Part shown: positions 1 to 6,139 of the stretch, piece by piece | How positions within the stretch are numbered: position 1 is the stretch's first letter | Layout: the number at the start of each line of letters is the position of its first letter | Source of the DNA: an uncultured Nitrospira sp. | GTDB lineage: Bacteria; Nitrospirota; Nitrospiria; Nitrospirales; UBA8639 | Length of the DNA: 11,938 nt | Assembly: GCA_902500695.1 (NCBI GenBank) | Contig: CABVRQ010000100.1 | Coordinates: 1-11,938 of the forward strand | Reading direction: 5' to 3' | Translations under genes and position numbers: made by a program | Notes under the pieces: model-generated | Database searches by the model: none | What the model was told of the DNA's origin: nothing | Seen by the model: only the letters and a program-made list of their open reading frames with translations

Positions 1-123
1 TTCATCAATTAAGAAGAATGATGTGAAATATCCTGGTTCAACTCTGGATGTCGATATCCCTGTTCCGAATGGTCAAAAGTGTAGTACTGAAGTTTTCCCC
101 GTTCTCGCTGAAGGAAAAACCCT
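1..123. other. Upstream leader of the phosphate-uptake pair, no gene seen
   Basis: This left-edge stretch holds no convincing coding region. A 62-codon frame starting at 23 runs into the DUF47 gene in another frame and resembles nothing I know. A usable ribosome binding site (GAAGGAA, 110-116) sits about 7 bases before the DUF47 ATG. I could not identify a clear sigma70 -35/-10 pair; a promoter may lie further left, outside the window. Confidence 0.4.
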
Positions 124-741
124 ATGTTTAGTTTTATGCCCCGGGAAAGTGGATTTTTTGATTTATTTGAGCAAGCGTCTCAAAACGTGGTGGAAGCCGG
201 ACAATGCTTGAAAAATTTAATGATGTCCTTTAACGAACCCCAAAAACAAATTCAACATATCAAAGACTTGGAGCATAAGGGAGACGGATTTACCCATGAC
301 ATCGTCTTTAAATTGAATAAAACATTTATCACTCCATTGGATCGTGAAGACATTCATGAGCTTGCCAGTGCGCTGGATGATATTCTTGATGAAATTGATG
401 CAGTGGCCGAGTTGTTCTTGGTGTTTAAGATTCAACGCCCCACTCCTACGGCATTAAGGCTTTCGGAGATTCTACATGAGTCGGTCCTGGAGGTGGGAAA
501 GGGAATTTACCTATTGCGACAAAAAAAATGGGATATGAAGGAGTGTGCAATCCGGGTGAATACTTTGGAAAATGATGCAGACCGGGTTCTTGGGGAAGCT
601 ATCTCGAAATTGTTTGAAGAGGAGCATGATCCCAAAACGGTGATGAAATGGAAAGAAATTTATGAAAATTTTGAGAAGGGAACCGATTCCTGTGAAGACG
701 TGCTGAATGTCCTGGAACGCATTGCCCTGAAGCACGGATAA
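124..741 (+). CDS. DUF47 / PhoU-like phosphate transport regulator (Pit accessory protein)
   Basis: This 205-residue, largely alpha-helical, soluble protein belongs to the DUF47 (PhoU_div) family, whose members usually sit beside PiT permeases and are thought to modulate phosphate uptake at the cytoplasmic face of the membrane. The sequence shows two PhoU-style ExxxD metal-binding motifs, E50-H-K-G-D54 and E149-N-D-A-D153, each in a long amphipathic helix, as expected for two three-helix bundles. An acidic DREDIHELASALDDILDEID stretch lies between them. The length is normal for the family. The ATG at 124 has a GAAGGAA Shine-Dalgarno about 7 bases upstream. The PiT gene follows in the same frame after roughly 50 bases, so the two are almost certainly cotranscribed. 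Family assignment is firm; the regulatory role is taken from family knowledge. Confidence 0.9.
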   Translation: MFSFMPRESGFFDLFEQASQNVVEAGQCLKNLMMSFNEPQKQIQHIKDLEHKGDGFTHDIVFKLNKTFITPLDREDIHELASALDDILDEIDAVAELFLVFKIQRPTPTALRLSEILHESVLEVGKGIYLLRQKKWDMKECAIRVNTLENDADRVLGEAISKLFEEEHDPKTVMKWKEIYENFEKGTDSCEDVLNVLERIALKHG

Positions 742-789
742 AGAATTCTAATCCTCGACCCTCCTAAGTCATTCCAATTTGTTTATCAT

Positions 790-1794
790 TTGTTGGGATT
801 TGTGGCGGATTTCAGCGTCCTACTCATTCTGGTCATCGGGCTCGCCCTCCTGTTTGATTTTTCAAATGGTTGGCATGATAGTGCCAATGCTGTGGCTACT
901 GTCGTGTCGACTCGGGTCCTGAGCCCTGCCTCGGCTGTTCTTTTTGCCGGGGTCTTGAATGTATTCGGGGCCTTTATGTCTACCGCAGTAGCCAAGATGG
1001 TGGGAGAGGGAATAATCGATCCTGCCGCAATTAATGATGTGGTCATTATATCGGCCTTAGGGGGAGCTATTGTTTGGAATTTTATTACCTTACGTATGGG
1101 GTTGCCTTCCAGTTCTTCCCATGCCCTGATTGGAGCCATGGTCGGCGCAGGATTTATTCATGGTGGTGTTGAGGTGTTGCAGGGGGACGGATTGATGAAG
1201 GTCATGGAGGCAATGATCTCTTCTCCTTTATTGGGGTTTCTCGCGGCTTTTTTACTCATGGTCGGATTGAGCTGGGCATTTTTCCGGACTTCGCGAGGAA
1301 AGGCTATGAGGTGGTTTCGTCGTCTTCAATTGTTATCAGCCGGCTTTATGGCGTTGAGTCATGGAGCAAATGACGCTCAAAAAGCGATGGGAATTATAAC
1401 CTTGGCTTTGCTTTCCGCCGGACATATTCCTTCTGCGGAAGTGCCCAAATGGGTTATTATTTCCTGCGCACTCTCTATGGGGTTGGGGACGGCCCTGGGA
1501 GGGTGGAAGATCATTCGAACTCTGGGGATGCGAATCGCCAAGTTGGATCCTGTCCATGGGTTCGCCGCCGAAACCGGGGCCGGCGCGGTCTTGATGGTTA
1601 CGGCACACATTGGGTTACCTGTCAGCACGACTCACACGATTACCTCTTCGGTCATGGGCGTGGGGGCGGTGAATCGGTTGTCGGCGGTTCGTTGGGGGGT
1701 TACCAGACGAATTGCTTATGCGTGGATTTTTACGCTTCCTGGTTCGGCGCTCTTAGCCGTTGCCCTTTACCTCCTGCTGTCCGCATTCCTCTAG
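790..1794 (+). CDS. pit: PiT-family low-affinity inorganic phosphate permease
   Basis: This integral inner-membrane protein of about 334 residues imports phosphate, normally as a metal-phosphate complex with H+ or Na+ symport. The two inverted family repeats are visible: FSNGWHDSANAVAT near residues 24-37 and LSHGANDAQKAMG near residues 190-202, which carry the substrate-coordinating Asn/Asp residues. The SSSSHALIGA and PVSTTHTITSSVMG segments are also typical. Many hydrophobic spans cover the rest. It is a short bacterial form without a large cytoplasmic loop. The start is uncertain: there is no in-frame ATG between the DUF47 stop (739-741) and the first transmembrane helix. TTG at 790 is taken here, with TTG 793 or GTG 802 as alternatives, and no good Shine-Dalgarno supports any of them. 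Expression is probably coupled to the upstream PhoU-like gene. Confidence 0.93.
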   Translation: MLGFVADFSVLLILVIGLALLFDFSNGWHDSANAVATVVSTRVLSPASAVLFAGVLNVFGAFMSTAVAKMVGEGIIDPAAINDVVIISALGGAIVWNFITLRMGLPSSSSHALIGAMVGAGFIHGGVEVLQGDGLMKVMEAMISSPLLGFLAAFLLMVGLSWAFFRTSRGKAMRWFRRLQLLSAGFMALSHGANDAQKAMGIITLALLSAGHIPSAEVPKWVIISCALSMGLGTALGGWKIIRTLGMRIAKLDPVHGFAAETGAGAVLMVTAHIGLPVSTTHTITSSVMGVGAVNRLSAVRWGVTRRIAYAWIFTLPGSALLAVALYLLLSAFL

Positions 1795-2158
1795 TATTCC
1801 GGCTTTCCGTCATTTCCTATGATGTTCACGCATCCGGTGGCGCTTTTCATTAAGAAGCTGTTGTAGGGATTTAATAGGTTGAGATTTCCTTTCCCTGAAC
1901 CTGGGCGTTCATGCATAGCCCCTTGTCTTTTCTTCTCTGTTTTCTCTTCCTTTGTAGAACCGCTGAGCTGACCGTTTTTGTGGATCCTGTCACATTCGAT
2001 TCGGTTGAAATAACTTGGTCGTCTGGAGGTTGGCTGTACGGTTCCTCCAATTGGGGATGGTTCCTTGCGCATCGCTCCCTTTAGTCTGACGTGTTCAGAG
2101 GTTGAGTCGCTGATTCTCTTTCACACATTTCATGGCATTGTAACCACAAGGAGGCATT
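1795..2158. other. 364-base intergenic region between pit and the bactofilin gene
   Basis: No supported gene is present. A 93-codon minus-strand frame across it is rich in Lys/Glu/Ser/Pro, matches no family I recognise and would be antisense to the end of pit. A short inverted repeat (TGGAGG 2024-2029 / CCTCCA 2044-2049, 14-base loop) is present but no T-run follows, so it is not a convincing terminator. The bactofilin promoter presumably lies here, but I could not pick a -35/-10 pair with confidence. Confidence 0.5.
2148..2154 (+). promoter_or_regulatory. Strong ribosome binding site of the bactofilin gene
   Basis: AAGGAGG, a near-perfect anti-16S match, lies 4 bases before the ATG at 2159. 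It fixes the start of the bactofilin gene. It is the best Shine-Dalgarno in the window and suggests high expression, which fits a cytoskeletal polymer. Confidence 0.8.
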
Positions 2159-2551
2159 ATGGCAGAATCCTATCAATCAGGTGCATTGCAAGTGTCAATC
2201 GCTGGGCTTGAAGAGGAAGGGTATCAAATGTATTTAGGACAGAAGTGCCGATTGAGTGGTGTGTTGAAAGTCCAGGGGATGGCACGGATCGATGGATTTG
2301 TCGAAGGGGAGATTTATGGAAGCGATCTGATTCAAGTTGGAAAAGATGGAAAAATTGAAGCCACAGTGAAAGCTAAAGACATTGTCGCCCAGGGTCCTCT
2401 TCGAGGGGACTTCGTCGCTCTACAGAAGATACAGTTGCTGGCTCCGGCAACATTGGAAGGGAAAATCGATGCACCGGTTTTTTTGCTGGAAGAAGGCGTC
2501 TTTGTCAATGGACTGTTGAAGATGGGGATGGTGCGTCCTGCGGTCTCATAA
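2159..2551 (+). CDS. Bactofilin family cytoskeletal protein
   Basis: This 130-residue protein belongs to the bactofilin family (formerly DUF583), which forms nucleotide-independent beta-helical filaments that scaffold cell-wall synthesis, stalks or polar complexes. The core, about residues 26-122, shows the expected run of short beta-turns with alternating hydrophobic residues and glycines (GVLKVQGMARIDGFVEGEI, then GKIEATVKAKDIVAQGPLRG, then APATLEGKIDAPVFLLEEG). The flanking N-terminal tail of about 25 residues and the short C-terminal tail are also typical. No signal peptide or membrane helix is visible, so it should be cytoplasmic, perhaps membrane-apposed. Many bactofilin genes sit next to an M23 peptidase; this one has no such partner, standing alone between the phosphate pair and the convergent sixA. 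Its specific role is unknown. Confidence 0.88.
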   Translation: MAESYQSGALQVSIAGLEEEGYQMYLGQKCRLSGVLKVQGMARIDGFVEGEIYGSDLIQVGKDGKIEATVKAKDIVAQGPLRGDFVALQKIQLLAPATLEGKIDAPVFLLEEGVFVNGLLKMGMVRPAVS

Positions 2552-2574
2552 GCCAAGGGGACGTATGATAATGA

Positions 2575-2627
2575 ACCGGGTGAAAAGCCAGGGGATCGCA
2601 CGCGTATTGTTCTATTGTTCACCAGGT
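2575..2627. repeat. Imperfect inverted repeat in the convergent bactofilin/sixA gap
   Basis: ACCGGGTGAA (2575-2584) and TTCACCAGGT (2618-2627) are reverse complements at 9 of 10 positions, separated by 33 bases. The repeat lies between two convergent genes, where a bidirectional terminator would be useful, but no T-run follows on either side and the loop is long. It may be chance. Confidence 0.25.
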
Positions 2628-2664
2628 AGACGAGTGGTTAACGTTGTCTTGTTCAAAAGGCCCT

Positions 2665-3162
2665 TTAGCGCAGTGCTCTGAGCTGCGCAGGGGCCATCCA
2701 CCATTCTAAATATCCCAACCCTATTCCGACGTTTCCATCAAAAGAAATAAGGCAGCCACCAGCCTTTTTGACGGCAAGGCCCGAGCTATTCTTTCCAAAA
2801 ATCATTAATGCCGCTGTTTGTCCTAGATGTGGTTCATGGCCGACGCACATGACGAAGGCATCTTTTGGAAGTTGTTGTAACAGAGGGAATAGCAGCATGG
2901 GGGATTGGTCGTATACCAGCTCAGGACAAAGCTGAATCGTTGTTTTGATCTGTAGAGCCTTCTTGGTAATTTCAGCAGTTTGTTGCGTACGGATTAACGG
3001 ACTGCACAAAAGATGTGTGGGTTTCATTCCGATTCGTTTGAGCCCTGCAGCGACCTGTTCTGTTTTGGCAATGCCTTCTTTCGTAAGCGGGCGCTCCTGC
3101 TCAGAACGGTCCCATTCCTCCGGATTAACAGCAATGCCATGGCGAAGTAGAAGACAATTCAT
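2665..3162 (-). CDS. sixA: SixA-type phosphohistidine phosphatase (histidine phosphatase superfamily)
   Basis: This 165-residue cytoplasmic protein is of the small SixA branch of the histidine phosphatase superfamily. E. coli SixA removes phosphate from histidine on phosphotransfer proteins (ArcB HPt domain, PTS-Ntr NPr). All catalytic motifs are present: RHG at 7-9 with the phospho-accepting His8, SPLIRTQQTAE at about 54-64 with Arg58, and the second catalytic histidine in VGHEPHLG (His109-Glu110). The length matches the family. The ATG has an AGAGAGG Shine-Dalgarno (complement of 3168-3174) five bases away. It lies 81 bases downstream of chrA on the same strand with no obvious terminator between, so cotranscription is plausible. 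No HPt or PTS target is encoded in the window, so the substrate cannot be inferred. Family assignment is firm; the gene symbol is by family resemblance. Confidence 0.88.
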   Translation of the reverse strand: MNCLLLRHGIAVNPEEWDRSEQERPLTKEGIAKTEQVAAGLKRIGMKPTHLLCSPLIRTQQTAEITKKALQIKTTIQLCPELVYDQSPMLLFPLLQQLPKDAFVMCVGHEPHLGQTAALMIFGKNSSGLAVKKAGGCLISFDGNVGIGLGYLEWWMAPAQLRALR

Positions 3163-3243
3163 GTAAGCCTCTCTTTATTCTAACCGCTATAAGAACAGAC
3201 ATTCCTCTTCGCAGGTTGGAAAATCTCCCCACTATGAGGACAT

Positions 3244-4572
3244 TTATAAATTTCCGAGTGTGAGTCCAATCCCCAGGAGGCCTCCAATAAGCAACACCCA
3301 GAGAATATTCCATCTCAAACGATACAGGGTAAAAAACGCAGCGATGGAAAGTACGAAAGCCATGCCATTGAATTCTCCTTCCAACCCCTGGGGCCAGTAT
3401 ACCGAGAAACCCAGGACTATGGCCAAGTTCATGATCACTCCCACAACGGCAGCGGTAATGGTCGATAAAGCCCCGCTGAGATCTCTGTTTCCTCTGAGAA
3501 GTTCGATGTAGGGTGCGCCAACAAGAATAAACAGAAAGCATGGGAGAAAGGTCGCGTAGGTGGTCACTAATGCAGCCAGGACAGCGCTGTTGATCTGGCT
3601 AAGGTTCCCAGCCTGATTCCATCCCGCCATGAACCCGACAAATTGTAAGACCATGATTAATGGACCTGGGGTTGTTTCTGCCAGCGCAAAGCCATCCATC
3701 ATTTGTCCGTGCGTGAGCCATCCATAGGAGTCGATGGCAGATTGGCTGACATAGGCCAACACCGCATAGGCCCCTCCAAAGGTGACAAAGGCAGCCTGGG
3801 TAAAAAAAAGATAGATTTGTGAAAAGAGACGATTAGAACTCGGTGGCACCATGAGGCTAAGAAAGGGGATGAGCCATAGTCCCAGGAATACCAAAACAAT
3901 GCGTTTCGGAGATACCTGCCTTGGAGCCCTTTTTTGAGCAATGCCGTTTTTATTGGTATCTCCATCCTGATTTGTGTTGGGAGATGTGAAGATCCCGGAC
4001 CTTGTCCGGGCGACCCCCCATCCCACAAGTGCAGCAATTACGACAATGAGGGGAAATGGAATTTGAAAAAAGAAGATGGCCAAAAATGCGAATCCTGCCG
4101 TCCAGAGATGGAGGGGGCTCATCAAGGCACGTTTGCCGATTTTGAAGCCGGCTTCCATGACAATGGCCACAATGACCGGTTTTAACCCTGCAAACAGGCC
4201 GGTCATTATGGAGAGGGAACCGTATGCGGCATAGACATATGACAACGCTAACAGCACAAAAACCGAGGGAAGAACGAAGCACACCCCGGCCACGATGCCA
4301 CCCCACGTCCCATGGAGCAACCAACCGATGTAGATGGCCAACTGTTGGGCTTCCGGACCAGGAAGCAGCATGCAAAAATTCAAGGCGTGGAGAAATCGTG
4401 ACTCGGAAATCCAGCTGCGACGCTCCACCAGATCCCGATGCATCAATGCAATTTGTCCGGCCGGTCCTCCAAAATTGATAAAGCCCAAAAGCAGCCAGTA
4501 ACGAAACGCCACCCAAAATGGAATATCGGTGGGGGGAGTCGGCTTTGGGAGAAGGGAGGGAGTTGTGGGCAT
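3244..4572 (-). CDS. chrA: Two-domain chromate transporter (CHR family)
   Basis: This 442-residue inner-membrane protein is of the long CHR family, which exports chromate from the cytoplasm. The two homologous CHR domains are visible. The N-terminal one (about 18-190) carries FGGPAGQ at 34-40, a WISESRF segment and PGPEAQQ at 71-77. The C-terminal one (about 225-440) carries FGGAYA at 265-270, WLTHGQMMDGFALAE and TPGPL at 301-305. A hydrophilic, Asn/Lys/Arg-rich linker (about 189-225) separates them. About ten hydrophobic helices are present. The length is slightly above the usual 390-420, owing to a Pro-rich N-terminus and the linker. The ATG at 4572 is the only upstream ATG available, yet it has no recognisable Shine-Dalgarno. 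The gene diverges from the RND operon and leads sixA. No ChrB regulator or other chromate gene is adjacent, so some other oxyanion substrate cannot be excluded. Confidence 0.9.
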   Translation of the reverse strand: MPTTPSLLPKPTPPTDIPFWVAFRYWLLLGFINFGGPAGQIALMHRDLVERRSWISESRFLHALNFCMLLPGPEAQQLAIYIGWLLHGTWGGIVAGVCFVLPSVFVLLALSYVYAAYGSLSIMTGLFAGLKPVIVAIVMEAGFKIGKRALMSPLHLWTAGFAFLAIFFFQIPFPLIVVIAALVGWGVARTRSGIFTSPNTNQDGDTNKNGIAQKRAPRQVSPKRIVLVFLGLWLIPFLSLMVPPSSNRLFSQIYLFFTQAAFVTFGGAYAVLAYVSQSAIDSYGWLTHGQMMDGFALAETTPGPLIMVLQFVGFMAGWNQAGNLSQINSAVLAALVTTYATFLPCFLFILVGAPYIELLRGNRDLSGALSTITAAVVGVIMNLAIVLGFSVYWPQGLEGEFNGMAFVLSIAAFFTLYRLRWNILWVLLIGGLLGIGLTLGNL

Positions 4573-4653
4573 GTCGGCGATTAGGGAGAGGGTCGGGCTC
4601 TCTATAGTGATGCCGTTGTTTCGCCATTTTACGGGTAAAAGTTAGGTTGGAAT

Positions 4654-4685
4654 GCTATCATAGCGAGCCAGGGCTCATCTATAAT
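4654..4685 (+). promoter_or_regulatory. Probable promoter and operator of the RND efflux operon
   Basis: A perfect TATAAT -10 box lies at 4680-4685, about 30 bases before the tolC-like ATG. No good -35 hexamer stands 16-18 bases upstream. That position is instead filled by an 11-base perfect palindrome, GCTAT-C-ATAGC (4654-4664). A good -10, a poor -35 and a palindrome in its place suggest an activator- or repressor-controlled promoter. The pairing is inference; the elements themselves are seen directly. Transcription would start near 4692, giving a leader of about 22 bases. Confidence 0.5.
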
Positions 4686-4714
4686 CCTCTGCCTTTTCAA
4701 GAGAGGGATTGAGA

Positions 4715-6139
4715 ATGAAAAAATCGTGGGGAATCGGCTGTGCTTTATTGTGTATGGGGGCACTGCTTACAACCAGGACAGAGGCTGGCACTCAATCCCC
4801 ACCTCCCGACTTCCTGACCTTGTCCCAGGCCATTGACTATGCTTTAGAGCATTATCCCTCAGTACAGGAATCGCTGGCTAAACACAAAGAAGCGCAATCG
4901 GGTATCGATCTCGCGGAGACCAACTATCTTCCACGGGTGGAAATCGGGGTTCAAGGAACTCGCTCGACCTTTAATAATGTCTCCGGGATGTTTTTCCCGA
5001 ACTCTTTTTTGCAACCGATCTCCGGTCCCGATCTGGGACGGAATTCTTATAGCAGTAGCTGGGGCAGTGCTGCGGGCGTGTTACTGGCTTGGGAGCCTTT
5101 TGACTTCGGGTTGAGATCAGCCCAGGTGAGTACCGCTCAGACCATGGAGCGTCATTCGCAAGCGTTTATCACACTCACCCAACTCGAAGTGGCTTTGGCT
5201 GTGGGGGATGCGTATATCGATGTCATGATGGCTCAGGCATCACGCCAGGCACTTCAATCAAATTTAGATCGCCGGGTGATCTTCGCTAAGACCGTGGATG
5301 TTCTGGTACGCAATCAATTGCGGGCTGGAGTTGACGGATCCCGTGCACAAGCCGAGACGGCGGTTGCACAAACTCATTTATTGGAAGCAGAACAAGTTGA
5401 ACGATCACGAATGGCTACATTGTCTCAGGTGCTCGGGCTGGCCGGCACGCAAATATCAATCAAAGATCCCATTTTGAGCAGCTCCCCTCAAGGATCAGTT
5501 TCCGATAAGAAGGATCCGGCACAGCATCCCTTAGCCTTGGTCCAAAAAGCCGCAGCCGATATTCCCAAAAAACGGGAGGAGGCCCTAGCAAGCACCTGGG
5601 CACCAAAATTCAACTTGCAAAGTGCCTTTTTCGGCCGTGGCAGTGGATGGGACAACCAGGGCACTCGAGGTGGCGGAGGGGATGGGCTATTACCGGATGT
5701 GCCGAATTGGTCGGTTGGCTTGACAGCGACCTTTTCCCTCATGGAATTTTCGACCATTCGTGCGCAAAAACAACAAGAGCATTATCGCAATCTGGCCGAA
5801 ATGGCACGTTACGATCGGGTGATTCAAGAGTTGACAGCGCAGCAGGTGAAAGCTCACTCGCTCATGGAGAGTACCAAGCGCATTGCCGAAAACACGCCCA
5901 TCCAATTACAAGCAGCTCGGCTGACGGAATCTCAAGCGGCTGCTCAATTTAAAGCCGGTCTGGCCACAGTCGTGGATGTGGCTGAGGCGCAGCGGCTCGT
6001 GGTTCAGGCAGAAGTGGATGATGCACGGGCACGTCTTGGCGTATGGAAAGCCTTGTTGGCCTTTTCGGGAGTTCAGGGCGAACTGTCCGAATTTTTACGG
6101 CTTGCGCGCTCGTCTCCTTCTCCTCCTGATTCCAAATGA
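4715..6139 (+). CDS. TolC-family outer-membrane efflux protein
   Basis: This 474-residue protein is the outer-membrane channel of the tripartite pump encoded by the next two genes. It begins with a type I signal peptide (MKKSWGIG, hydrophobic core, cleavage probably after TEA near residue 24). Two OEP repeats follow. The first starts at LSQAIDYALEHYPSVQES and continues into a long Gln/Ala-rich coiled coil. The second starts around DIPKKREEALASTWAPKF and ends with VVDVAEAQRLVVQAEVDDAR. The length is normal. There is no lipobox in position, so unlike many NodT/OprM proteins it should not be lipidated. ATG 4715 is preferred over the in-frame TTG at 4709 because GAGGGA (4703-4708) sits 6 bases before it. 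Its TGA (6137-6139) overlaps the permease ATG. The transported substrate is not evident. Confidence 0.9.
   Translation: MKKSWGIGCALLCMGALLTTRTEAGTQSPPPDFLTLSQAIDYALEHYPSVQESLAKHKEAQSGIDLAETNYLPRVEIGVQGTRSTFNNVSGMFFPNSFLQPISGPDLGRNSYSSSWGSAAGVLLAWEPFDFGLRSAQVSTAQTMERHSQAFITLTQLEVALAVGDAYIDVMMAQASRQALQSNLDRRVIFAKTVDVLVRNQLRAGVDGSRAQAETAVAQTHLLEAEQVERSRMATLSQVLGLAGTQISIKDPILSSSPQGSVSDKKDPAQHPLALVQKAAADIPKKREEALASTWAPKFNLQSAFFGRGSGWDNQGTRGGGGDGLLPDVPNWSVGLTATFSLMEFSTIRAQKQQEHYRNLAEMARYDRVIQELTAQQVKAHSLMESTKRIAENTPIQLQAARLTESQAAAQFKAGLATVVDVAEAQRLVVQAEVDDARARLGVWKALLAFSGVQGELSEFLRLARSSPSPPDSK

Noticed and set aside
23..211. 62-codon plus-strand frame at the left edge
   Set aside because: It overlaps the well-supported DUF47 start in another frame, has no family resemblance and no good ribosome binding site.
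1791..2072. 93-codon minus-strand frame between pit and the bactofilin
   Set aside because: Low-complexity charged composition, no recognisable domain and overlap with the pit stop; best explained as a chance frame.
2654..2667. AAAGGCCCTTT near the sixA stop as a terminator hairpin
   Set aside because: The palindrome has almost no loop and cannot form a usable hairpin; no adjacent T-run beyond the arm itself.
3950..4627. 225-codon minus-strand frame overlapping chrA
   Set aside because: It is a shadow frame of the chromate transporter, whose own frame carries both CHR domains. The alternative is His/Arg/Cys-rich with no domain.
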